From: Lates calcarifer
Lineage: Eukaryota > Chordata > Actinopteri > Centropomidae
Length of the DNA stretch: 64,000 nucleotides
NCBI RefSeq assembly: GCF_001640805.2
Contig: NC_066852.1
Span: 12,488,194 to 12,552,193 of the forward strand
Reading direction: 5' to 3'
Shown: piece by piece, positions 11,226-23,468 of the stretch
Layout of the letters: every line of letters starts with the position of its first letter
Numbering within the stretch: the stretch's first letter is position 1
The notes under the pieces: model-generated
Database searches by the model: none
The model's input: the letters and a program-made list of their open reading frames with translations, nothing else
What the model was told of the DNA's origin: nothing
Program-made: the position numbers and the translations under genes

Positions 11226-13026
11226 AGCTGGTGTGCCCGTGCTGAGCCCGCCTCCTTCATAGACGTTACTCCTGGCTCGCTCCTTTTGTTGAAACAGTTG
11301 TGTGAGCCAGAAAGTGAATCCGTTAAGATTCACAGTCATACAGCTGAAAGCAGAGAGCTGCTGGTCACGAGGGTTACAATACAGAGTGCAGCATGGTCAC
11401 GTTGTATTGTTGCTGCTCACAAACCTAAGGTCTCACTGTTGCCCCAGTTACACACAAACAACACAAAGCAACATGCAACAATTGTTCTTTCTGTCTTTTA
11501 TTTAATCATTTGTTTATTTTCATTCCTGGAAAAAAAATTTTATCCACAATTCCTGGTCAGGTAATGAGTTCAGGTCCTGACTTTGCAGATTCACATCATG
11601 ACTGAAGGTACTTGCAGGAAATGGGGTCATGTGCTGCCCTCTAGTGGAAAATGTCTGCACCTCCTACACCCGACAAAATCCCTGAGTCACAGTCATTTAG
11701 CATGTGCTTTAGCTTTCGAAAAGTCCAGAATACAAACCTTTTGCATTTTAATAATAAATTGTTAGGTAATGAGTAAAATTAAGTACCTAAGCAGTTTCTA
11801 TGTGAACATATGGGCAAGCAGTTTTTCTCAGCGACCACTGTGAGCATTAAAAGTTAATAATATTCACATTGATTTATCATCTGCTGCAGAACTCATTTCT
11901 AGCCTTACTGCGGATAAATACATGTTGAGAGACAGAACAATTCCTCGCATGTGCTTTACCACTTAACCTGTGACACCGTTAACAATCAAAACACAATCAT
12001 TTGCTCTGAGCTCTGATATTTTCAGGCCATTGCTGTATGAGAAAATCTAATTTAAAAAATAGAATGGAGTTGGATTTTATGACCCTTTTTTCTCTGTGTA
12101 GATTACAGGGGAAGAAAAATATTGTAATTAGATAATTGAGAACATTCAGATTCAGGGACAAACACAGCAAAGGAGCCAAGAAGGAAGATGAGCAAGGAAA
12201 GGCCATAAAATGAGGACATAAAGAACAAGGAAGCAGATCCGTGCTAAGATTAAGATCTGTGATGAGGCTGATCATTTCTGGTGGAAATCACATATGAGTT
12301 ACACTTTTACAGATACCAAAAATTGCTAATTTTAGTGTAATTAAAATTGATATTTTGATTTATGTATAATTATTAAAACTCCCAACTAGAGCTATGTGCA
12401 GCTTAAATAAACATAATGCATTGCTATCCTTTTCTCTATCTGTTTAACTCAACAATAATCTCACTTATAAAAACCTTTCAACATATGAAGCACATGTTTT
12501 TGTGTGTGAACATATTTGTGAACATGACCTTGGCAGAGATTCTGTGTTTTAAGCATGCACAGAGAATAGACAACTTTGTAAATACACTTGCCAGTTCACA
12601 GAGGTAAAAATTTAATTGCAAACAGAGTGTATAAAAGTCATTTAACCTTCACAAAAAAGAGTACAAAAGTAAATGTTCATTTGGCACTTGAATGGCCCTG
12701 GCAGTTGTTATTCAGCCTGAATATAACAAGTTCCATGGTGACAGTATAATTCATGTATTTGAGGTTGATACAAAAAGAACGTAATTAATAATTATTATAA
12801 TTATAATAATATGAGTATCATTGAGGTAATTAAGTATTAAAATACTGTTGGAAATCAGTTTAGAAAAGTACTTAATCAACATTCAATCCATAACAGAATG
12901 CTGCATATAGTGCAGCAGTAACTCTGTACCTTCAGGAATATAGTGGTTCTAATGATTAAAAATTCATTTAGCATTCTTTGTATCATGCTCAATGTCAGAA
13001 ACATTTTGAATGTAACAGGACTGGAT

Positions 13027-16000
13027 TTAAGCCGAGGAATTAAAGGTACCATGGAAGCCATAAGGCATGTTAACAGGCACATTGGCTCTTCCCAGCTCTT
13101 CAAATGTCTTGGCATCCAAAACCAGGAGGAATGTTCCTTTATCCTGGAGAGAAAAAGTTCGGCGGGGTTACTGTCATAAACCTTAGAAAGCGTCTTATCA
13201 GAATAACGTCAGTCATGGTACAACTAAAACAGAATGCTTCTCTGTGCACACTAACAACTGAAACCTCCAGACCTCCAAAGGTCCTGATCCAAGTCCTGTG
13301 TGCCTCAGAAACACATGTTGTATTTGTTTAGAAGAGCAGCTTTGACAAAAATTAAATCATAAGAATGAGTACCAGAAGAGTACCAAAACTATCTTTGGTG
13401 AGTGCTTGACACCAGTGGTGAGGCAAATAAAATACTAAAAAAAAAAGAGAGAGAGACTGAGAGAGAGAAATATGAATAAATAAATGATTAAATCCAATTA
13501 GAAAATTTAATTTGCCATATTAGAGATACTTCCAAACTGTACTTCACCCTCCGAGAGTCTTCCACAGTGATGATTGACAGACTATATCAAAGTGCTGCTG
13601 GTCACGACACAGTTTAATTTTAGCTTTTCTTCTCCTTCAGCACCTGATTTGCTTTACGGGGACAGCACAGTTAAGAGAAGGGGGGAGATTAATAATACAG
13701 CATAGCACTACTTAGATTCAAGCTGCCAGACATGCTGTCAACAACACCTCTAGCTGGTTCAAACTCTTCTCCTCTGTGCCTCTTAAAATAGAAATAATGG
13801 GATTTAACTCTGATTTCAGTTAAAGGTGTGTAATTATTAAGTATTTAATTTGCTTTAGTTATCATACACATGCAAAAATCCTGTTTGGAAAATTCTGGAA
13901 ACATTGTAGTTTGTTTGGTTTTCCACATTAGTCACAAACCCAAAATAAGATTTGTTTCCAACGAAAATCTCATTGACAGAAAATATAATTTTGTAACAGT
14001 ATATGTTGCTCGCTCTCTCACTCTCTCTCTCTGCAGACTTAGAGAAACATATTGTTCATACAAGTGGCACCACTAACATGGCCAGAAAACACATTTTCTA
14101 CCAGTATGCTTCCATGCTTAAGAAAGTTTTATTTTTCTGTATTTAAACTCGAAACTTTCATTTCATGTAAATTCATCGTTGAATATTTATAACCTTGTTC
14201 ATCTCACCTCATGCATATTTATGATGGATTATGTGTCCGGCTTATAAAAGACTTGGACGAGAAAATTGACGGAGCTCGAGTTGACTTACAGGCCAGCTGC
14301 ATGATGATAACTAAAACTCAAGAAACCCTATATAACAACCTACAGCAGTAACACACTGACGGACAGATAATAAATGACTGTTTCAGAGAAGCAGATTAAC
14401 TGAGACACAACAGGGTCTGAAGGTATAGTGGCCCGTTTTTCCAAAATTAAATAAATAGACATACAAAGTAAGAGATTTATACAGTGATATAACTGCACTC
14501 TGATCAGCACTTTTATTACTAAATCTAAAATATTTTTTCATGCCACTTGGGTTCTCCTACCACTCGTGTATAAACTCCAGTCTTTATTGACAGTCTTACC
14601 TGTGAGGGGGTGAGAACCACAGAGAGGATGACACCATCATCCTCCTCCACAGCATCAGGTGACGGCACAAACACAGGCTCTGACGGGTAGAAACCCCTCT
14701 TGTACCAGACCTGTGGTTTATCAATTTCACAAACAGCAGCTTAGTGTTTCAGTATTTTACCTTCACCACTAACTAATTTTAATTAGTACAGTCATGTATC
14801 ATATTTGCAAGGGCCCAATAAAATGGAAATTATAATTTCTTTTAAAATGTACCTCTTCTCACTAACACTATATACTAACAGCTAGCCTTACTCTGTCCCC
14901 ACCAAGAAATACTCTGGCACAGTCTGGGCTGTTAATTAGTGAGCTTCACAGGCTCAGGTGGATTTTGTTACCTTTGGACAGTAATGATGTGCAAAGCAGT
15001 TCTTTTTAGCGTCCTGAATCACCAGAATCAGTTCATTAAAAAGATTTGCTGTATATTCCTCATGATACCCAGCAAGTGCTGTTGCTTTGACAAACACACC
15101 AAACTCTGTTTATAATTATTGATATGAAGTTTTCTTGCTGAACATCAGAGATGGACGCTGTTTTTTAATGACTTTTAAATCTTTTTAACTGATCTACAGT
15201 TCAGCATTACTTTACAATCTGCTGGGCCTGATTTGTTTGAGCCTCTAACTATCACCCGGGGCTCATGTTCACTGCATATTACATTCAGTGAACAAATCAC
15301 TTAGTGAGTGAGTGTATCCCTGCACGTTTGCTTACAACTGACAGAGCTCAACTGAAATGAACGGATCGTTTCAGGAAGTGACTCAGTTCAGTTCATGCAC
15401 ACAAAAGATTTGTTCTTTTGAATGAAATATTCACAAATGACACAACACCAGTGGACAGAGCTACACTAGCTGTTGAAGTCTTTACACCTCAGAAATGATG
15501 TTTTGCCTTTTTGGGACCAAGCTTTGGTCCCCATATGGACTACTGGTCCCAACAAAGTCAGTGTTTATACTAGAAAAGGTCCCAATGAGGTAGCAAAAAC
15601 AAAGACACATATGCCACACACACCTTGACCGTCTTATCATTCAGGTCCATTTTGAGCAGAGAGTCTCCCACCAGGTGTCTGAAGCCACAGCCATAGAAGT
15701 AACGATATGGTCGTGTGTTAAATCTGCCATAGTTGATCTGAGGGAACTCAAGGCCACCGTACTGATGGAGGTCATCTCCATGTAGATCCTCATGCTGGCA
15801 GAACACCTGTGGACAAAAGGGGGATCAAATGTCTATTATCACTCGTCAACAGAGCTTTTGTCGCACCAGCATTTGTTCACTGGGCATCAGCCTCAGTTTG
15901 GGATGCTCATGTGAAAAGGAAGAATTTTATTGTGGAGGTTGGCAGCAACTCTAAAACTTTGTTTTCTATGATATATAAATTGTTAAACCCTGTCTTTAAC

Positions 16001-19000
16001 AATGAGTTTCTTAGCAAAACCTCTGTTGTAAAAGGATTTTGCCAGTAAAATACCAAAACTGCTTTTTAGTCTTCAGAATACCACAAGGGTATGGCTGTTT
16101 TAAACTTTTAAAAACTAATTCATGCTTTAATATCAGGTCAATTTGATTATTGTAATTTGTTTTAACACATTAGGGAACATGTGAACAGTTTCATTTCTGC
16201 TGGTTGAAAATTTGGGAGGTGGAAATGACTGCTTAAGTCTTACCTCTGAATTACTGTGATAAATTTTAAAGAGGTATAAGTGTTATTAAAACTTGATCAC
16301 TGTAGAAACCATTTAGAAGAATATGAGGAATTGAATAGCATTGTTGTGCTTCTGTGGTAATACTGCATATCCTCCACTCCAATTTGCACACTTAATTATT
16401 ATATTGTTCTTTATCAATCCCACTACTGTTATATATTTAGTAGTTACATCATGGTATATAAATAGGTGAATACTTTCTATTCTACAAGTGGTGTGACATA
16501 TAATAACATAATCAGATTATGAAATTCAATAAATTGTACATTAAACCCAGAAGTATATACAGTAATTCAAATTCAAAATTCACAATTTTCTGCTTGTAAA
16601 TGAATGTATCTGTAATATTAATTCAGATTGTCAATAATACAACAAACCCAGGGGTCATGTTTTTACATTATGGTATTGTTACTTCTACTCAAATAAGTCT
16701 CTTGGATCTGCTGTGGAAAGCTATACATTAAAGGTTATTGATAAGGTTATTAAAAACTCACCTTGACATTGCTGATTTTGACACTCGTTGCTGTACTGGA
16801 GGGTCGTGTGTTCAGGTTCTGGCCTGTTGGCATTTCGCTGGTCACATTAAGAGGCAAAACAAAACGCCGGGGGAAAGCCCTGCATATGGTGTTGTACACC
16901 TGGGAGGGACACAGAGTACAGGTATAATGCAGTATGAGAGTATTTTAGTGATTCATTTCATCCAGCATGTAATTTTGTAACTAGTTTCTGACCTCATCGA
17001 GCCCCTCTCCTGACTTGCGTAAGTTCTGGATGAGGTAGTTGTCGATGGCCTGGCCGTCGTCTGAGCAGCACATGTCCAGCATCAAGAATCTGTCCTCCTC
17101 AAAGGCGTTGATCTGATGGAAGGTGGAGATGGCTTTGGTGTGGTACTTCACTGAGCTGACCTGCGGCACAGAATACTCAATTAGACCACCTGAGATCTAA
17201 AGCGGGATTTTTTTGTAACCGTGAATAAGTCCTCACCCCTACCCATAGCAGTCACATCTCACCTCGCCTGTACGCTTGTCAACAAGATGGAAGACAGTTT
17301 CCTGTTTGGGATCCCAGTAGATGCCCTCGCTCAAAGCCTTCCCCCTCAGCTTACATGTCACTATCTTCAGCAGGTCCATCTTAATTGGCTGCTCGATGAA
17401 CACCACATAGTTCTCAGACATGGCTGAAAGCAAGAGAAATGTATCACTAGGCTTTGTGGCTGAGGGTGGCAGATGAAAGATACAGATACCATTAATGATA
17501 ATTGATGTCCAGGAGAGCTCGCTTACCGAAGCTGTGGTAGTAGGAGGGATGGGACTTGTTTGCAGGTACAATGGAACAGAGTATTTTGGCTCCTTGTAGG
17601 GTGTCTTTGGCATCTGTCTTCTCAGGGGGCACTCTGATGATGTTGTACAGGGCCCCTGAAACATCCAGGACCTTTTAACACCTTTTACTATTCAATGATC
17701 ACGATTCAGCCGTAAACCTTAATATTGCTCTCAAGGACAATGGGACTAACCTTTGCTTCCATAAGAGTTGCCCATATTGTATGTGGTACCATCAGGGTCA
17801 TAGTGTGGGTGGGCAGTGGCTCCATTTACAGCAATGAACTTGCTCCAGTCCACCTACAAAACATCACAGGAGTCAGTGTGTGTTATTGCTGCTGTGTGAG
17901 TGGAAAGACGATGATTATGGTTGATATGACTAGACAGAAGAAAGAATCTATGCATATATGTTGCATATAATTAATGAAACTGATGTTAATATTAATATTA
18001 GCATCTGTTATGCTCGTGTTAGTACCTTTTCTAATGATTCTAGATTCTCTGGGTTCACTCTGTGCATGAAGTTTGTCTCTGTGCTGACATAGTAGTCACC
18101 TTTGTATTTCACAAAGCTCACACTTGCATTGTCTGTGGGCTCTGCAACAACAAAAAACACAGGATTAGTGAGGCCTTTCAAATGAATGAAAGCATTCTTC
18201 TTTTAAAAAAATCTTGGTAAACCATTCTGCTTTGTGATTTGCAGCTTGTTACAGTAAGACTTCCAGTGACAATGTAAATAATTTTAGAAATTCCTGGCCT
18301 CCTCTCTGGTTACCCCACTGTAGTACATGTTATTATGTAACCTTTTAGAGATTTTCAGAACCTCCACTCCTGGCCTCACCACATAATTTAACAAAACAGT
18401 GTTTGCACAAACTCAGATACTCAATTAAATGTGTTCTTTTCTTGATCTTACCCTCTAGTCATCCTGGCTCTCCTGCTCTGTCTCAAATTACCAAATCTAC
18501 TTGTTGTTGTTCCATTTATACCTCAGAGCAAGCCAGAAATAGGGTGAAGCAACATTCTTGTGCAATGAGTCAACAAACTTGCAACAGATGATTACCGTGA
18601 TCCTTCCTCTTTGTCAAACAATATCCATTTGTGCTTGTACTTTTTCCCATCCCATCTTTATTCTGTCTACTCACCCATCATCTCAAAGCGAGAAAGGAAG
18701 CGCTGAAAGAAGTTTTTGCAGGGGTCAGGCATGGCGAGGGTACCAAATTCCGACATCACGATGCGGTCCCTTTCACTGTTCTTCTTGTAGGCATCGCTGT
18801 TCAGAAACCGGCTCATGTATGTCACTTGGCCTTTGTTGATCTTGAACTGGTGCAGCATAGCCATCCCATCGAACCAGTGGTTGTAGCTGTGGTGAAGTAA
18901 ACACGCTAAGGCTTTGATTGCAAATGCATGTGGAAATTAAGCACGTTGAGGTGGTGGTTTTCAACTCACTGTGTGTTTCCAAACTCAAACTTCCCTGGGC

Positions 19001-21269
19001 CGTTGCGGAGGAGGTTGCCATTGATCCAGGAAGGAATGGTGCCTTGCACCTCAGTAGAGATTGGCTCAGGGGTCTCCTCCACAGAGTGGACCAAAGGAGC
19101 AATTGTCTCCAGTCCACTTAGTGGTGTTTTAAGGCATTTAATGACATTGCCATTGTCAACAGGCTTGTTATCAACTGTAGAAAACAAATACATACACAGT
19201 ATCATACCCAAATTGCTTTTACCTAAACCAGATAGACATTAAGGGGAATTAAGGGGATGACTGTCTATGCTGATGTCGGTCATTTTGGCTCCTGAGCCAT
19301 GATGCATTCCAGAAAAACTAAAGTTGTTTGTCCTTATCTGATAAGAAAACACACTCAATTTAACTGCATTGTTTAGCCAAAAGATGAAGAATGGTTTACA
19401 TTTCAGGAATATTTTTTACAGCCAGGTAGGATTTCTTAGTTTCAGCCTTTTAGGCCTTTTAGCATGCATAAGGAAAAGGGTTGTTTATCTCTGGGAGTGT
19501 TTCAGCTGAGAGCAGCTTCTTCTTACACCTCTACTCAAGGAGTGTCAACATAAAAAAGGCTGGATATACAAGTACAGGCAGATATTTACAAATATTACTT
19601 CTATACACTTGCGTGTCTAATATTTGTGCTCTAAAGTCCAAAGATGATGATCAGATGCAACATTCACCCTGGTCTTTGTTTATACATGTATTTATACACA
19701 TTTAAAAAAAAGTCCTATCATGATCTAAAGAAAAAACATGTGATTTAAAAGAACATTTGGGAAGAGAACCTGATAAACAATGGAGGACACAATCATTTGG
19801 AGTAACATGTAATGTTAGTGATGTGTGCTCAAAGAACTCAAAAACAGCAGTGAAAATGCAGCTTGTCATGCTGCTTGTTGCAAAACTACATCTGGGGAAA
19901 AGTCCATACTAAAGTTCAAAAAATAAATCCTGCACACTAACAGCTGGGACACAGTAACTGTGGTGTCACTGCAGTGTTTCACTGACTCAACCTCCTCAAT
20001 AGTTTTAAACACAGAGCTTGACTGAATGATGACCACTCTCCAAGGGCGGATTCCAGTGTTTATTAAATCATCTGACTTAAATTATTATCAACAGTGATCT
20101 CCACTGTCACCATGGACTGAAGCCACTAACCTAGTTTTCCCTAGTACTATACTGCCTGCAACTCCTCATAGTGGCTTGTTCTTAAAAGTTCTTTAAGTAT
20201 AAAATGAATATATAGAGTTTCTCAGGGAAGAGGACATACTGTGTGTGCAAAGGTATATGTTGGTGAGCCATTGATAAAAATTCTAATGCAGTTTAATTCA
20301 TTCTTAATCAACTCAGAGCCATTTTATTTAAGAGATGTTTAGTTTGCTACAATAATGTTTCAAATAATGACATTAGTTTGACATAATATATACAAAACTG
20401 AATCAAGTATGCTGTCACTGTATAAGGGTTGTAGAGTATTTGCTACATAAGTATAAGTACATAGAGTACATACTACAATAACAACCTTAGGTTGAACTGT
20501 TAAAGACTACTCAAAAATAGATTTACTTTCAGTTAGTTCACTTGGATAATGTTCTATGCAATTTTTAAAAGATATCACGAATTATTATTCATAGTAGAGC
20601 ATTTCTTTATGTTTTAAAACATGTATTGGGGGCAAGTTTAAGTCAGTAACACAAAACAAACTGCACCATGAAAGAGAAATGTGGAAATTCAGTGAGCCCT
20701 ACTTACCACAGTTTGTGTTGTGGGGAACGCACCTTCATTTATGGGTAGTCAAATTCACCATCTGATGAGCAAACATGAAGTCTTCCGGGAGAAGTAGCTG
20801 TACGTGATACTGTACTAAGTATAGCTCGGTAGTATTTAATCCGGCGATTGCAGCCAATACTATAGCGACTTTATAGCAATTTAAAAAGTGCAGTCTTGTG
20901 CCCACTCTAAAATTTGTAGCGTGAAACTTATCACAGAATGAGTTTAGCTGAGGGAACAGTTTGTTCTGTCCTCACACACTGTCTAGATCAGGCTTGGTCG
21001 CACATCATCGCGCTGTCAACTCTTCCAGCAGTCAGATCAGATAACTGCGCACACAGTTTGCTTTGCTTCATAAATATATGAACATGAGAAATCAATTCCC
21101 AGCGATTATAGTGTACTGCGCTTTTTAAGTGTACTTAAAATGTGCCGGTCGCTGGCTGCAGTACGTGCGCACTGTAAACATCAGCAGGTGAATAACAAAC
21201 TTCCTGTACAGTAAGACGTCAAAGAAATGAAGGAGGCTCACCTGAACTCTCTAGCTTTACGGGGGACAT
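13027..21269 (-). CDS. bco2: beta,beta-carotene 9',10'-oxygenase (BCO2), complete, 12 coding exons
   Basis: Exons in transcription order: 21269-21242, 19174-18970, 18886-18675, 18141-18026, 17853-17751, 17655-17527, 17423-17263, 17160-16993, 16899-16762, 15806-15624, 14710-14600, 13143-13027. All introns are GT-AG and every junction keeps phase, giving 1,671 nt and 556 aa, normal for the family. The protein belongs to the RPE65/BCO carotenoid oxygenases. I see [53 protein letters not shown] and the C-terminal MPYGFHGTF. The four histidines that bind the catalytic Fe(II) map to about H202, H262, H333 and H549, so the enzyme should be active. [17 protein letters not shown] and the C-terminus fit BCO2 better than BCO1 or RPE65. 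Family role: eccentric cleavage of carotenoids and xanthophylls, usually mitochondrial. The N-terminus (MSPVKLESS) is short and shows no obvious mitochondrial presequence. An ATTAAA on the minus strand at 12,611-12,616 may be the poly(A) signal. Which fish paralogue this is cannot be told. Confidence 0.95.
13447..13468. repeat. (GA)n tract
   Basis: Short imperfect GA repeat inside the last bco2 intron. Confidence 0.8.
16560..16720 (+). repeat. second copy (right part) of the same repeat, in bco2 intron 9
   Basis: ATTATGGTATTGTTACTTCT and flanking bases match the right end of the 22,961-23,415 repeat in the same orientation. It lies between the 16,762-16,899 and 15,624-15,806 exons of bco2, does not touch the splice sites, and appears 5'-truncated or highly diverged. 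Confidence 0.4.
21242..21269 (-). CDS. bco2: bco2 first coding exon (start codon exon)
   Basis: ATG at 21,269 opens MSPVKLESS and ends at a consensus donor (TTCAG|GTGAG). Its one leftover base joins exactly with the TT that begins the 19,174 exon (after CTACAG) to make Val, so the reading continues [12 protein letters not shown] chose this start because it is the only upstream ATG that joins in phase. The base at -3 is G. Intron 1 (19,175-21,241) is the longest in the gene, and I see no second coding start in it. Confidence 0.8.
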
Positions 21270-21292
21270 GACAATGGTTGGCGTGGATGGAT

Positions 21293-21352
21293 TCAGCTCC
21301 TGCTCTCTACGTCTGCTTCCAACTGGACCATAAACTGCTCACTGGTGAGCAT
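21293..21352 (-). promoter_or_regulatory. 19-codon upstream ORF in the bco2 5' leader
   Basis: Between the TATA-like box and the bco2 start codon lies a closed ORF (MLTSEQFMVQ..., 19 codons plus TGA). It ends 23 bp before the main ATG and is in a different frame. If transcription starts near 21,355-21,365, this uORF would sit at the very 5' end and could dampen translation. The transcription start is inferred, not seen, so the uORF may be only partly transcribed. Confidence 0.4.
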
Positions 21353-21385
21353 GAAACCGCCACTGGAGCAGCATGCAGCAGCGCT

Positions 21386-21393
21386 ATTATATA
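21386..21393 (-). promoter_or_regulatory. TATA-like box for bco2
   Basis: TATATAAT on the minus strand, about 117 bp upstream of the bco2 ATG. A start about 30 bp downstream would give a roughly 90-nt leader contiguous with the first coding exon. A (GA)-rich tract (21,420-21,455) lies just upstream. This is a position and motif argument only. Confidence 0.4.
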
Positions 21394-21569
21394 ACCCCGT
21401 TATGTAATGCAGTGTAGTCCGAGAGAGAGAGAGGGAGAGAAGAGGAGAGAGAGGGTAGAATGACACACGTAAAAAATTGCTTTCTTTTCTGTTAATAACT
21501 CTGTCCCTCAGGACACACACTTACACCTGGTTCTAGTAACAACAGAAAAGAAGTGTATTATACTAGACT

Positions 21570-21614
21570 AATTATTATTATTATTATTATTATTGTTATT
21601 ATTATTATTATTAT
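21570..21614. repeat. (ATT)n microsatellite
   Basis: About 15 ATT units with one GTT interruption, in the bco2-snx19 intergenic region. Confidence 0.95.
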
Positions 21615-22858
21615 AACTTCAAAATCTAGATGACTAAACCATCAATGAATTAAGAAATCTGGTATGTCAGTACCTACACCAGTATATGGTATTTGATGCA
21701 GTACCATCAGGTTTTTTCAGACTATTGCAAGACATTAATGCACGATGTACAGATTAAGACAGGTATTATGTTCAATATAAAAGACAGAAAATGCATAAAA
21801 TGTCCGGTATACTGTATCAGTCATATTCTCCATAGCCCTGGAACTTTTCATAGTAAACTCTGTTGGAACACAAAATATTAATTGAAAGTTAATTTGGTCT
21901 TACACAAATGTTTTCAGCAAAGTTAGAGAAAATCATACACTTAATTTATATGTGCATATTTTAGGAATGTATTATGTAAAAAATATTATTGCTCATGTGG
22001 AAGATGTATTTGATACTGTGGGAAGATTTATTTACAGAAAATGGATGTAATATATTTCTATGCAAACAAATATGGTTGATATGGGTCAAAGCCATGTTTT
22101 TATTTTAAGTCATTTTATTTCATATGCCAAGTGCATAATTGCAAATGGTCTCAAAGAAAACTGAGGCACTACATGAACAATTATCTACAACACCTTGAAG
22201 ACCTTTAAAAAATAAATCTTGTTCCTCTTTGCTTTTATTTTTGTTTTTACTTATTGTTTGTTTATTTGTTCATTCATGAAAGTTTTTGTTTGAGACCAGC
22301 TGTAGAGGAATGAGTAGCTATCCTACAGACCTATGAGTACCAGGATGTCTGCTCATGTTGGACACTCATGTGGACACCTAACAGCTAGTTATCTCTCCAT
22401 ATGGACTGCGTGTGCCTATCTTGACTGGCAGACTGATCCAGATAATCTTTGCTAGAGGATTAAAGTCATGTCCCAGAGGAGGAGGACGTCCCATACGGCT
22501 TGTATTCGTGCTATAAAGCTCTGATAACAACCTTCCAGGTAGGCTAATTAATGTATGCTTTACTGTCACCTTGTTGGCTTTACAAGGGGGATGAATATTC
22601 CTAATAGCTGCAGTCCCATGTCAATTGACTACGGGCTAACTACCTATGCTAGGTGTACATTAGCACAATCTGTGACATTAGCTGAGGGCTAGGTATATCC
22701 TAGAGTAAATCTGGAAACAAGTTTTCGAGTGGTATTTCTCTCGAAGTTTAGTCAAAGTGGCAAAGAAAAGAGCAATAAAACAGTAGGCTGGTTTCAGTGT
22801 TATAGCTCGCAGAGCAGGAGAATGGCTACCAGGTGAACTGATAGGTTGTAGTGTAGAT

Positions 22859-22891
22859 ATTGCCGTGGCAACAAATCCCGCTCTGACGTGG
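22859..22891. promoter_or_regulatory. X-box-like plus CRE-like sites, possible snx19 promoter
   Basis: ATTGCCGTGGCAAC (22,859-22,872) is a near-perfect imperfect palindrome of the RFX X-box type. TGACGTGG, a CRE/ATF-like half site, follows at 22,884. CpG is locally less depleted than in surrounding DNA. The region lies 580 bp upstream of the snx19 coding exon, where its missing leader exon must lie on the plus side. No transcription start can be seen, so promoter function is inference. Confidence 0.3.
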
Positions 22892-22960
22892 TAATGTTGA
22901 CGTTTGCTCTCTACGTGGAAACGGTTATTATAAAGTTGCACCAGGAGTTTGCTGTTGCTG

Positions 22961-23415
22961 TGGAAAGTAACTAAGTACATTTACTCAAGCACTTTGCTTT
23001 TTAAGTACTTGTACTTGAGTGTTTCGAGCTACTTCCTATTTCTACTCCTGTAGCGTAGTGTACCTTTCACCTCAACTAATGCTAAAATTAAGGTGAATTC
23101 ATCATGGTTAAAGATATGACTTTATTGATCCCACAGGCAACCCAGCATTGTATTTAGTCAAAAATAAGCCCCACTTTTACAAGCTGCACCATCAATATGT
23201 AGTACATATGGATGCATCAGTATTTAGAATCCAGTCATATAATATAGCCGACTTTATTCTTTATTCCACTCTGCATAATGAGTGTATTTTAATACAAATA
23301 ATTTTATTAAAATTAGAGGTCAAACTTGGAATGCACTTGCAATAAAACACTTCTATATTGTGGTATTACTACTTCTTCTTAAGAAAAAGGTATAAATACT
23401 TATTCAAGTAAAAAT
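22961..23415 (+). repeat. fish interspersed repeat of the AAGTAACTAAGTACATTTACT type, abutting the snx19 exon
   Basis: The left end (22,961-23,040) reads GGAAAGTAACTAAGTACATT and onward, a sequence I know as a very common percomorph repeat end. The right end (23,345-23,412) contains TTGTGGTATTACTACTTCTT. A matching right end is also present at 16,655-16,715 inside bco2, so repetition is visible within the window itself. The element ends about 30 bp before the snx19 splice acceptor. Its class is unknown to me. Confidence 0.5.
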
Positions 23416-23468
23416 AGCTTATGTCATTGTCTTTTTTTGAACAGGGCACATTTCACTGGCTGACTGTA

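Noticed and set aside
20700..20790. Alternative first exon for bco2, ending at strong donors (about 20,707 and 20,733)
   Set aside because: Joined to the 19,174 exon, neither version gives an ATG in the BCO2 frame without a stop. At most it would be non-coding leader.
23421..23468. Upstream in-frame ATG that would extend SNX19 by 16 residues (MSLSFFEQ...)
   Set aside because: It lies in the polypyrimidine tract before the acceptor TTTTTTTGAACAG at 23,444. The spliced exon starts at 23,445, so this ATG is intronic.
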